From NCBI GenBank assembly GCA_027625915.1, contig JANTQA010000051.1, positions 682,501 to 746,500 on the forward strand: DNA of 64,000 nt, given 5' to 3'. The notes under the pieces are model-generated. The model was not told the DNA's origin and did no database searches. It was given only the letters and a program-made list of their open reading frames with translations. The translations under genes were made by a program, and so were the position numbers. Below, piece by piece: positions 36,701 to 48,247 of the stretch. The stretch's first letter is position 1; each line of letters begins with the position of its first letter. The DNA comes from Anaeramoeba flamelloides (lineage: Eukaryota > Metamonada > Anaeramoebidae).

Positions 36701-39700
36701 GGAAGATCTTGAAAAAATTTCATTTTATTTTCAAAAATGACTACTCCCATAATCTACTTATTAGAATAACGATTAATTCAATTCTACTTTTTCAAAACCT
36801 TATCTCTTAAAATCTCAAGCAAGTTTAAACTTTACCATTTTCAGAATTAATAGTAAACTTTACTAAAACTAGGATTTTTGTTAAAATAGCATGATCTACT
36901 TTAGTTATCAACCATTCAAATGAGTATTCTACACACACCACCGATTAATGAACTTATAACACATTTAAACCTGTATTTATATAAAATTCACCTGGTTATC
37001 AATAGGATTTGATTTTCAATTTTACTAATGTTCCCAATTAAAAATGGTGTCTAACCATTTTTCGGTGTCCAACATTTTTCTCTCAATAGTAATAAGATTT
37101 TAATTGTGAAATGGTTGTAAACTTTCTCTTCTTTCAATATTTTATAAAGTCTTTTTTTGTTCGTTCATTTAAAAATAAAAACCAAGTCCAAAAATTAGAC
37201 TGGCTATTAGAATTAAAATAGAATTCAAAATAACACAATTAACCAAAATTTTAAAAGGTTTCAATTTTCCAAATTCGGGAATTCATTTTAAGGACTATTC
37301 ATATTTGATTCTCTGTAGGGGTTGGAATGAATTACCTTAATCAATAAAAACGATTTTAAAGAATCTCAATTAAAGAGAAAGCCATGATATTGCAATTTTA
37401 GGATTTTAGTCGAAAATTTTAAAAAACATTTATTGATTAAAAACTTGAATGAATTTTCGAATCAAACAAGGCAAATTTAAAAATGATTTTGTTTGATTAA
37501 AGCAATTTCAAACCTGGTGCCCACGATATAACTTGTTTTAAAATTTCCATTAAACTTTCTTTGAACTTAAAGATCTGTTAAAACTAAATTAAGTTTTTAA
37601 CACCAAAACTCAAGAATACCTGAATGACAAGCTTCGTAAACAACTTTTCCCTTTTTTTTTTAAACTTTTTTGAAATTATATAAAAAAGAGTCTGTTTTGT
37701 AAGGGCTCTTGGATTTTAAGGACAATACAAAAAGATTTGAGTCCAAAATAACAATCGTACATTTCAATTGAAAGGAGTTTAAACCTGGTTTAATGAAAAT
37801 TTTAAAACAAGTTAAATCGTGGGCACCAGATTTGAAATGACTGTATCACTGTTGGCCATATCACGTTTATTTTCAAGTATATTCTCACACTCGGAATAAG
37901 CTATCTGGCCATTCAAAATAATCTTGATATGATCAACAGTGATGATATTTTATATTTTGGATAAGTGAGTGAAAATTTTGTAATTTTAAAATCTTGTTTT
38001 TTGGAAAGGATCTTGACTGTTTTATATTTTCACCCAACACTTTGGCTCTAATGCTTAAAATGGCTAAAACAGTTTTTTATTTTGTTTTTTATTTTTGCAA
38101 AAACTTTTGCAATTTTTTGTTTATTTTGGATTACCAAATAATTTTTTTTTCATTTCGTTAATTAGCGAAAGGGATTTTTGAACTAACTTTTAAAAAGTAT
38201 TGATGAAAACCTTTTGTTTTCAACTTTCTTTGGGCTGTACTAAAAAGAAACTAATAGCTAAAATTGCATTTTCAAATTCCAAAGATCCCTTTATTTGGAA
38301 CACCAAAGCTTTTGCATTGCCAGTCAAGACAAGCACCACCAATTTACAATTTGAAACCAAAAGTAGAATAAGAACTTTTTAAGTTTTGAATGACCTTTCC
38401 AATAAATAACAGTTCTTTCAAAAGTAAGTTAATAAATGACTGGTGTAAAGAAACACAAACCACCACCTAAATTTTAAACGATCTAATCTCAAAATTTCGA
38501 ACTATTGAGACATTATGGGGGAAAGACTCAAGTCAACTCAAAAAAAAAAAATCCTAAAATCAAAGGAAAAAGAGAATGGGTTTATTGATCCCAAAGAAAT
38601 TGAAAAAAAATTTAATAAAATAAGCACCCAGTAATTTTTTTTCGTTTTCTTTTGTAATTTTTTTTAAAAAAAATACAAAAGTAAATAAAATTGAGAAACT
38701 GGCATTTCCATTCATACACCTTTTATGTGGGAATGTAAAAGGGAAACCTTTCCTCAAAAGATCGAAAATACACCAATCAACAAAAAACATTATTAATTTA
38801 AAGATCTCATCTAACAAAATTAATTGCAAAATTGAAAATTCAGCAACTAAGAATCCAAGTTTGAAACATTAGAAAGGAAAGAGAAAATGGGTTCTATATT
38901 TTGAAGAACCCTTGAATAAAATAAGGTTAAAAATTAAAAAGAAGTTAAATATCTACCAAACATGGTTTTCCAAACTGAAAATTTTCAAAAAAAAAAAACC
39001 TAAATTTTCAATTTTAACAAGATCCCGTAACTCAACTTTCTTTTAAACCAATAAATATGTTTCTACACTTAAAAAGAGTATCTACTGACCTTCGAATATG
39101 AAAAATCCTTAAAAACTTTATAAAAGTGAATTTTTTCGATTTTTTGTTAATCTGGGATTTTTCTATTCACTTGAAATTGGCTACAAGATTTTAACAATAA
39201 GTATTAATCCAAAAAATTCAATTTTTGATATTTTGATTAATCAGTGAAAAATAAGTAAAATATATTGAAAAATTTTACTTTTTAGCGCAACTTTACAATA
39301 AAAACAAATTTATCAATTTTTTACGGAATGATACAAAAAAATAATGTTATTTTTCTTGAGATGTTGTTATGGGAGTAAGCACCTTTTACCAATTTTGAGT
39401 GCCACGGTTTATGTGAAACTGAATTATTCAAATCATTTCTTTAAACAAATACATTAATATTTTAATAAATGTCATTGAGAGTGTCAGATATCCTAGTATA
39501 ATATATTTCCAAATCAACTAAAAAAATAGAAATCAAAAACTTAAAGTGCCAGATATCCATAATAATATATTTTCATACTGTTATTTATTGATTCGATTTG
39601 AAAACAATCACCTTGTCATGTGACGAGTTTTGCCTGGAAGAACGAGAAAAAAATGATATTGTTCCAAGTGATATAAGATAATATTGAGTAGTTTGAAGAA

Positions 39701-42700
39701 CGACGATTAATATAGTCTTAGCACCAGAAAAATCTCATATTCTGAGTCTGGAAGGAGAACCAAAACGACGAAAACTTAAAAGGTGATTTTTGAACAAATG
39801 AATCAATATGAGGTACTATTTATTTTTTGAACTCGAGATCTTACTCGTCGAAACAAACAAACTAAAACAGGCAAAAAAAACAAGTAAAAACTAATTTGTT
39901 ATTTTTTAATGGTACTTTGAAGAACTTGTTCTTCGAAGCTTCTTTTTCTCTCAATGGAGCTATTGAAAACATTGAAGTTAAAGGTTACATTTTCATTATT
40001 GAAGACAAAACTTGGTTTAAATTTTTACAGAGATAAACTAGATCGTCTATCCTTTCAATGAGATCTATTTCCTCTTTTATCCCCCGTTTGTCAGCCAAGT
40101 CCCGAAAACGATCAAACTTACAAAACTTGCGTGCACCTGGAGTTCTTAACAACGAAGTTATTTTGAACATTCTTCTAAAATTTCTTTACTTGGAATAGCA
40201 AAAAAAAATTGCTTTAATTGTTTTTTTCTAATTTCTTAAATTTGTAAATGTTTTTTCTCACTTTGAAAATCTCTTATAAATGGTCTCTTTTCTTCTTTTT
40301 TCGAAGAAAAAAAGAAACCAAATGTTTTTAATTTTTTTAAAAATGAGATTGATTTCTTTTGAACAAAACCAAAAATGCTGTTTGATTTTATACATTATTT
40401 TTCAACAAAGAAAGGTAATTCATTCTATTTCTAACCTTTCTGAGAAAATTGATGGACTTTTTTATTTTGTCGTCTATTGAACAAGTATTTTGGTTTTATG
40501 GAACAAAATATGTCTTCACATGGCTAGGAATTGAGACATTCGCTAACCCCCCTGTTATCAATTAAAAATTTGTAAAATAATTTGATTAAACTCTTCTAAA
40601 ATCACTTTAAATAACATATTTTAAAGTTGAATTTAAGAGTAAAATACTTCTTATTTTACCCAAATTGAATTGGAAAAAAGAAGATCAGAAAATTTTCAAA
40701 TTTTGCCTAATTACTAAAGGATTTCCCAAAATCATTCCACATTGACCACAATACAATACTAAACTTTTTTGAGAGACAATCACTTTTTTATCAGTAGTTG
40801 TATAGAATTATATTCTTACAATTTTTACAAATAAAAGGTTTGAGTTAAAAAAAAATATATATAGCACCTCAAAAATGGATATCAAAAAAATGAAAAAATT
40901 GATCAAGAAAAAATAAAAAAAAAATCATTTATTTCTTGTTCTTATCTGCAACATTTGATACAATTACTTCTTCTTTACTTGATTTTATTTTCAATTCTTC
41001 ATGGAAAAAACTTTTGTTTAAGAAATTTTTGATTAACCAATTACTTTTTATTTCGAAAGAATTTCTAAAATGAATTTTAAAAATCCTATTTTCATTTTAA
41101 TTCATCTAATTCTAGTTTCTGTTCAAGAAAATAGGATATTTTTTAATTTATCTTCAGAATAAATAAAGATTTATTCGAGGTATTTGTTTGATTTGATAAT
41201 TATTTATTTTCCATTAAAATGAGAACTAAAAATAATTCTGAATCTGATTGAAATTTTTTCTAAATTTTTCTTTTATTCTGGGTTGTATCTTTTTTAACTG
41301 TTTTTTTTTTTTTTTTGATTCCTTGAATTCAATCATTTTACTTTAATCTTTGAAACAGTATTCTTTGTTTTGGCTTAGTTTGATAAAAATATTTGAAAAA
41401 AGAATTTTGAAAGCACATTTGTCAAAAAATGTTTTGTAAAATAATTATAAATAGTAATGGGGCAAGAAATTCAAGGTAAAAAATTGTTTGGATTCTTTTA
41501 AATTAAGAAGATAAAGGAAACCAAATCTTTAAAAATAGGTTTTGATCGATTTTTTTAATTTTCATTCTTGATTTCAACAAATTTATTTGGAAAGTTGATC
41601 TTTCGTGTTTGGTCTTCTAAAAGAAAATATATGTTTAAAAGACACACCTTTTCGAGCCTATTTTTTTGTGTTTATTCTATGATTAATTTCAAATCTTCCC
41701 AAAAACACTTTTCTAGATCCAAAATCATAATTTAATAAAATTAAAAATTTAATCAAAAAAAAATTTTCAAAAAATTAAAGATTCAGCTCTGGTTTACTTT
41801 GGTTTACATTTATTTTCCCAAATAGAACAGTAAACGGTATTTTGGTTTCAAATTTCCAATATCCATTGGCATTCAAAAAAATCTTTTTTCAATAAGGTTA
41901 ACACAATTAAAATTTTTCAAAATGGTAAAATGTACTTTCTTCCTTAAAAAGAACCTAATAAAAGTTTTATCAAGTGTTACCCAAACTGATTAAAAGAGGT
42001 TAATTAAGAACTTTGATGACCCAATGATAAAATCTTTTGCCCACACCTTTTTAAAACGGCTGTATCAAAAAATGGAAATAATTTTTTTCAAAGTCCCTAA
42101 CAATTATTTCCAAAAATTGTGAAAAAAAAAAAATTTGATCAAAATAAATCTATTGACCAAATTCACCCAAACATTTTTCCACAAAGTATTTCTACTTTTT
42201 GGATATTCTGGTCACATCAACCTATTAAAATAATTCCTATAATTGTACTGATACTAGTAAAAAATTATCACGATAGGTCTACTTTTTTCGGATTTTAGTT
42301 GAGTTATTTTTTTCAAAAATATCTTTATTTTAAGCGATTTGTTTGATCCAGAGATTTGAAAATAAAACACAAACAACAATAAAACTTCAATACAGACTCT
42401 TAATTAATTTTTATTTGGTGTTTTAAAAGTTTCCAAAAAAAAAAATCGAACAAACAATTTAATTTTCTATGGATTTATTTTCAGATTGATTTATTATCAG
42501 ATTGTTTTTTTTTTTGATTTGTCATCACTCTATTTTAATTTATTAATTTACACGTCGAATATTGTTACCTTTAATTGCCACTTTGTGGTAGGTGGGTTCT
42601 TATAATAGAACGGAAAATAAACCAAAAAAAAAACCACCATTTTTTCCAAAAAATAAAGATATCTTATTCATCGAATAAAAGATGGTAAACACCTTAACCG

Positions 42701-45344
42701 ATATAAAAGTATAACATTGGTAATTTATTCGAATTCATTTGGAATCTAAACCAAATTCCAAAAATTTGGACACATTTTAAACAGTTCAAAGCAATAACAA
42801 TACTAGTTTACATACAATTTGGAAATAATTTTGATTTTTTGTCAACTATTTCATTTTTTGTCTTTTTTGTTTTGTTTTCATTTCCTGTTTTCAATTTACT
42901 TAAGCTGTTTGGTTAGATCTGGAAAAATTTTCCGAATTATTGATCTAAGGCTAATGTTGAGTTTTTTAAATAGAAAAAATCACACACAATTGGTGGATGA
43001 TATCTAATCATTTGATCGATCAATAATTGTTCGTGAAATTTCAACCTATTTACCAATACATTTTTTGTTCAGCTCATTTCATTATTTTGGAACATATAGA
43101 TTTTGATTTTTTCAGTTTTATTTTATTTTTTCTTTTATTTGGATCAAAATTAATACATATAAAAACATTAAAACTTTGTTAACTTCACATGATTTAATCT
43201 GTATAAAGCTTGTGAAAAATAACAATAAATTTAGGTTTTTTTTTTTTTACCCATTTTTGGTTTTGTGTGTGATCAAATTTTTGACATGGTGTTTACCCTC
43301 TTAACCATAATAAAAAACTGTTTAGATGCCAATCAAAAGACAATAAATGTTTTTTCCTTTGCTTTGAAGACTTTTGAAAAGCAAACGAAACCTCAAACCA
43401 GATACTTTATTGAAGTGTCATTGTTATTTGTGTTTTCTTATAAAATTTAGGTATCAAACAAATCACCAAAGTGTTCAAATCGATCATTTGTGATTTTCGA
43501 AAATTTTAAATGATCGAATTCTACGCTGAAAGTGTGGCAAAATCTGCTATTCCCAATTAGTTCAGTGGAGAATATAAATTTTTATTATCTTCTTTGAAGA
43601 AAAATTCAGATTTCAAAATTAATGATTGTTTTCAAAATTTTTTTGGATGATTATTTGGGTGAAAAAATGATTATTTGGATGAAAAAATGATTATTTTTCA
43701 ATATATTTTTTTTGAAAAAGTCTTTATTTTTAAAAAATTAACCAAGAAATTTCCATCAAATTAATTTTTAAATTAATACCAAAATATTGATATTCTTTCC
43801 CAACTCTATTTATATGGATGAATATTGTTATTAAAATTAGAAAACCAAAATAATTTGAAATCATTTATATTCAATAAACAACCAATATAGCATAATTACG
43901 AACCCTTTTTAATATCTGGAATATTAAAATTAACATTTTTTCTACCTTTTTAATTCTAAATAAACAAAATATATAATAAAAAATAAAAATATTATAAAAA
44001 AACCCAAAAACACCCTGAAAAGGAGTACTAGGTGATGGCACTCGTAATCAATCAAAAAATATCCCAGTTTTAATTTCTGAAAATGTGACGAGACTTTTTG
44101 GAGGAACTTATAGTTATTGCTTTTTTTTCACAAAAACAGATAATGGCCTATACGCAGTTGGCTCAAACCTATTTGGTAATTTATCCATTGGAAGCACCAA
44201 TGACCAAATCTCCCCGGTAAAAGTCGAAAATTGGAAAGCAGATGATATTTTAGATATATATTGCTGTGATAGCCATTCGGTCTTAATCACGAACGAAGGC
44301 AAGACCTATTCGTGCGGATCTGGAAGCAGGAATGGGATCGGGCAAAATAAAAGAAGATTTACCGAGATTGAAACGCTAAAAAACATCAAAGCAATCGCAG
44401 TTTGCGGGGGTACATACACCTCCATGATAACAACGGAAGACAATGAATTATATGGGTGGAATTTTGAAACGGCATTTTATCCATCACGTGAGCAAGGTAC
44501 AGGTAATATTACAACTATTTGGAAAAAGCCCCGAAAAATAAAATTACCACAACCCTATGAAAATAAAAAATTGTTTTTCAATGTTTCTGGCGGAACAAAA
44601 ATGTTTTTCATTTATCCGAAATATAGCAATTGCATTTTACAAGATTTTGAAAATTTATTGACCTCAAAAAAGTATTGTGACACAACGATTATTGTTCAAA
44701 ACGAAAAAATCCCAGTTCACAAATTATTAGTCGAGTTAAGAACTGGGCTAAAAACGAATGACATTCAAAAAAAAATCGATGAGCATGGATTCACAAAGAA
44801 AGATATGAGTGAATTTTTGAAATGGATCTATTATAGCCAAATTTCAGAAAATGAAACACTCCAAAAAATCTTTAATTCTCTCAATATAAATATCCCACTT
44901 TGCAATGGAATCGAAAACGATCTGTTGAAATTATTTAAAGATGAAGATTCCATGGATTTTACCCTTTTAGTTAAAGAAGATTATGATGACGACAACGAAA
45001 AAGAAGCCGTCGATGAAGACGAAGATGAAGAAGATTATGATGAAATTCCAGCCCACAAATTAATTTTGTTAACCAGAAGTGGACTGTTTCGCGAAATGTT
45101 TGACAACCTTAACGAAAATGAACAAAATCTCAATAAAATCAAAGATTATTCAGGCAAATCAATCGATAGTTTGGAAATTTTAATCAAATTTTTTTATACA
45201 GGGAAAATTGAATTAACTGCTGACCATGACCCTGAATTAATTGTTGATGAATTATCTGATGCTGTTGAATATTACCAATTGAATGAAAATTCTGTTTTAG
45301 TATACGAAATAAATAAAATTAAACAACAATTTGATCTTAATTAA
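33721..45344 (+). CDS. RCC1-repeat protein with two BTB domains
   Basis: Proposed as two exons, 33721-34225 and 44026-45344, giving 607 residues. Exon 1 has the N-terminal part of an RCC1-like propeller (KIFVSGN, NILVWKGSNELQLYQ, GYQTYLVLTKSGKVFSL, WSNYFLCVDGKLYGNG). Exon 2 starts in mid-repeat with LGDGTRNQSKNIPVLI and continues with RCC1 blades (LFGGTYSYC, LYAVGSNLFGNLSIG, SHSVLITNEGKTYSCGSGS). Two BTB/POZ domains follow: CDTTIIVQNEKIPVHKLL near residue 390 and MDFTLLV...IPAHKLILLTRSGLFREM near 485-530, the second split by an acidic Asp/Glu loop. BTB domains dimerise or recruit Cul3 ligases (family knowledge). Its substrate is unknown. The phase is 1 at both sites; an acceptor 6 bp further right (44032) is also possible. 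An in-frame ATG exists at 33610, but 33721 follows the usual A-rich leader. The 9.8 kb intron makes the join the main doubt. Confidence 0.72.
36493..36591. repeat. nested palindromes, 21 bp outer arms
   Basis: The outer arms at 36493-36513 and 36571-36591 are exact reverse complements (core CCAATATAAAACGAAAA). An inner perfect palindrome AAGAATTAACTTAATTCTT sits at 36531-36549. It is probably a tiny foldback element. Confidence 0.75.
37501..37842. mobile_element. foldback MITE with ~55 bp arms
   Basis: 37501-37555 and 37788-37842 are reverse complements with about four mismatches, sharing CTGGTGCCCACGAT and AACTTGTTTTAAAATTT. The interior is unrelated A/T-rich sequence. The high arm identity suggests a fairly recent insertion or ongoing arm conversion. 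Confidence 0.75.
37844..37947. mobile_element. small foldback MITE abutting the previous one
   Basis: TATCACTGTTG at the left and CAACAGTGATGATA at the right are inverted. Pairing continues imperfectly inward (CATATCA / TGATATG, GGCC / GGCC). It lies one base from the foldback ending at 37842. Confidence 0.55.
39371..41943. mobile_element. TTAA-GGGA element E2, longest copy
   Basis: The left end GGGAGTAAGCACC follows TTAT at 39367-39370; the right end GTACTTTCTTCC is followed by TTAA at 41944. Most of it aligns with 8154-9890, but 39590-40790 is extra and less A/T-rich. Minus-strand reading gives protein-like stretches: TVYCSIWENKCK near 41830, EDQTRKINFPNKFVEIKNEN with a stop at 41617-41555, and a frame at 40170-39985 with LLRTPGARKFCKFDRFRDLA. 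No intact transposase is present and I recognise no family. It may be a decayed autonomous member. Confidence 0.5.
42749..43293 (+). mobile_element. family B MITE, copy 4
   Basis: A 545 bp element with TA at 42747-42748 and 43294-43295. The left end AACCAAATTCCAAAAATTTG is close to the reverse complement of the other copies' right ends. The interior has TTTGATCGATCAATAATTGT. It lies inside the RCC1-BTB intron. The minor frames across it are not genes. Confidence 0.85.
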
Positions 45345-46360
45345 TTCCATAGCCCAAGCACTCTTCTTATTATCATAATTAAGGTTTCAAAAAATATTAT
45401 TGTTACTGTTATTACTGTTTTTTTTTTTTTTTTTTTTATATAGGATTATTTATATTTACTTTTTATTTTTCATTTATATTTAATGATATTCTAGAAAATC
45501 GTAATAGTTTCAATAAATTGCCAATTTCTTTGATTATTCTAATTAACTCGTTTTTATCATAAATATGTAATAAATCACGAATTTTACAAAATCGTGAAAA
45601 AAAAACAATTTATTTTTTCAAATTTTTTTATCATTTCAGTGATTATTTGGCAAAATAACGAAAATTTCAAATGAATCATTTAGTTAAATTCTTGATAATT
45701 GAATCAAAAAAAATGATTGATTATTAAATTTTTTTTTTTTTTTAATGTAATAAAAAGTTGCATTTCATCCCAAATAGAAATAATGATGGAAAAAGTAGAG
45801 GAATTTTCTTGACATATCAATTATCGACAAAATATCCATTCAATTATCATTGGAATCTATCTTCAAGTTAAAGAGAAGGATAAAAGATGAATACAGAAAA
45901 AAAGTCCGAACATTCAAATATCTTCCTTATAGTGTGATTATATGATTTTCGTATTCTGAAAAATTTTAAATTCTGAAGTTCACTGATTATTACAAAGTCA
46001 ATATCCACATATTACCCTTTGTTGCAACAATATATTTGAAATTGTGCCTCTATAAAAAAATTAAATTGTCAAAAAATATTAATATTTTAAAAAATATGAA
46101 TAATAAATAGATCCCAATATAATATATATTATATACCAATTTAATAAAATAGGAATTGAAAAAAAAAAAAAAAATTGATCAAGAAAAAAAAAAGTCAATA
46201 AAACTCATTTCTTATTTTTATCTATCATATATAAACTTAATTACTTCTTCTTTACTCGATTTTATTTTTAATTTTTTATTGGAAATACCTTTTAACAAAA
46301 ACAAAATTAAATGAATTAAAGAAAATCAGAATTTATATTCATTTTGGGGTGTTTGAAATA

Positions 46361-47122
46361 TCCCGAAAAATACCTGAAACTGGAAAATACTCGAAATTTT
46401 TTGAACCAAAAAAAAACACGTTTTGAACAACTTCTAAGAAACCCTTGTACCAATATACGCAGTTTAACGGTAAAATAATAATTTAACCATTTAAATATTT
46501 TTTTTAAAATTTTCCACTTATGTACCCTATGAAGAGTTTTTTATACATTTTGAGAATATTTGAGTAGGTTGGTACTTGTTAGTCTAAGTGTATAAAAATG
46601 TGTGGTGTTGGTTGAGTTTGGGATAGATATGGTTTTGGGTTTGGTGTTTTAATAAAAACCAAATTTTCTTCCCCTGTGGAAAGTTAAAGAACAATTTTTT
46701 TGCGTGGTCTTAAATAGGATAGGGTATAGGTATGTCTATGATTGGATATTACCATGTTATTTTTAGATAAACAATTAAGATTACAAAATTATGGGTAATG
46801 ATACACAATTATAAATTACCTTTACTAGAACATTTTCTCACATTAGTTATTAACATTTCGAAATGATCAGAAAGGTATAAGTTTATAAGATACCCATTCC
46901 TTTTTACAAAAAATGTGTTGAATACTATTCCCTCAAAATAAGCAATTTTTCATATTAATATCTTCAAGTACAAACAAAAAATATTCTATTATACAATAAA
47001 ATTCCAATTTTAATTTTAAACCGAGTATAATGACACTAGGATTTATTAGAAGTTGCTTGAAAAATTGTTTTTTTTTGGTTCAAAAATTTTCGTATATTTT
47101 CGAGTTTTGGGTATTTTCGGGA
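46361..47122. mobile_element. 762 bp foldback element with ~85 bp ends
   Basis: 46361-46445 and 47040-47122 are reverse complements at roughly 75-80% by eye, sharing TTTTGAACCAAAAAAAAAC, ACTCGAAA and CAACTTCTAA. The interior is unique, with a G-skewed stretch (46560-46660) such as GGTGTTGGTTGAGTTTGGG. There is no protein. Confidence 0.6.
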
Positions 47123-48038
47123 ATCCTTGATAGATCCTCCATTTTGGGAATTATTTAAAAATAAAGAAAACCTGGTATTTTTAAATTATTATTCAGGGAT
47201 ATAAAATCTTTTCCAGTCAAAAAAGTTAGGTTTTATTGAAAAAACAGAATATATTTTAATAGTTTAATTCATTATTCTTCATAAAATAGAATTTTGATTT
47301 TGAAAATCTGATCATTTTTTCGAATTAACTCAATTTTATTTTTATTTTATTCTGGTTTCTACTTTCTTTCCTTTTTTTTATTACTTCTTCTTCTTCTTCT
47401 TTTTTTTTAAAAGTTAATTTGAAGATTAAAAAAAATTTTTGAAAATCCAAATCAACTTTAACAAAAGTAAGACTTTGTACTTTCTTTCAAAATTCCGAGA
47501 ATTACAATTAAAAAATCTTATACTAAAAAATTTTAATTTTTAAAGAAATTGAGAAGTTTTGTTGGTTACGTTACAATGAAGAGGTGTTCAAACTTTTTTT
47601 TACCATTTTTTTTTTTTTTTTTTTGAAATCTATGATTTGTTCAGGCTTTTCTTTTATGATAATCAACTCTAATCTGAAGTTTATTATTTCTCATATTTTG
47701 AAACAATTGTTATTTGACTGATTCTCAAAAAAAAAAAGAATTTTTCATTTTTGAGTGGGCCACTTCGATTGAAATGGAGTTCATAACCTCATGAAATAAA
47801 TATTTTAGTAAAAATAACAAAAATAATTTAATATATTTATTTGAATTATTATTTTAATATAACAAAATAATTGTTGTGTGTTTATTGATTTAGAATTGAA
47901 ATTTTTCATCTTAAAATGTAGTAAATTCCAAAAAAATTCCAAAAAAAAAAAAAAAAAATTCTAAAACATAGAAAACATTAATTATTCAATCAAATTATTT
48001 TGTTAATTATTTTTATTATCATTTGGATTGTTTAATAT

Positions 48039-48065
48039 ATATACATATCTATATCTATCTATCTA

Positions 48066-48121
<56 letters not shown>
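48039..48121. repeat. (ATCT)n followed by (AT)n microsatellite
   Basis: A few ATCT repeats run directly into more than 50 bp of AT repeats, about 120 bp from the end of the Csm1-like gene. Confidence 0.95.
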
Positions 48122-48123
<2 letters not shown>

Positions 48124-48247
48124 ATAATAAAAATAAATATACCAATAATAACAATAAAGAAAAATAATTTATTATTGTCTACTAATAACAAATTATTAAA
48201 AAAAAAAAAAAAAAGAATGATCAGATAATAATTATTAAATTAAAAGA

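Larger units (their letters stand above)
34226..44025 (+). other. putative 9.8 kb intron of the RCC1-BTB gene
   Basis: The donor GTAAAT follows LYGNGKNG. The acceptor AG at 44024-44025 (or 44030-44031) precedes LGDGTRNQ. Within it lie foldbacks at 36493-36591, 37501-37842 and 37844-37947, a TTAA-GGGA element (39371-41943), a family B element (42749-43293), and a repeat shared with 26060-26180 (about 34440-34500, inverted at 37010-37090). No further exon of the gene was recognised. Confidence 0.55.
45345..48247. other. intergenic between convergent genes
   Basis: The RCC1-BTB and Csm1-like genes converge here, so both 3' ends lie in it. Contents: a fragment similar to 8154-9890 (about 46040-46310, shared TTACTTCTTCTTTACTC), a 762 bp foldback (46361-47122) and a microsatellite (48039-48121). 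No gene is supported. Confidence 0.5.

Noticed and set aside
48028-48228. Tyr/Ile repeat frame
   Set aside because: A translation of the (ATCT)n/(AT)n microsatellite.
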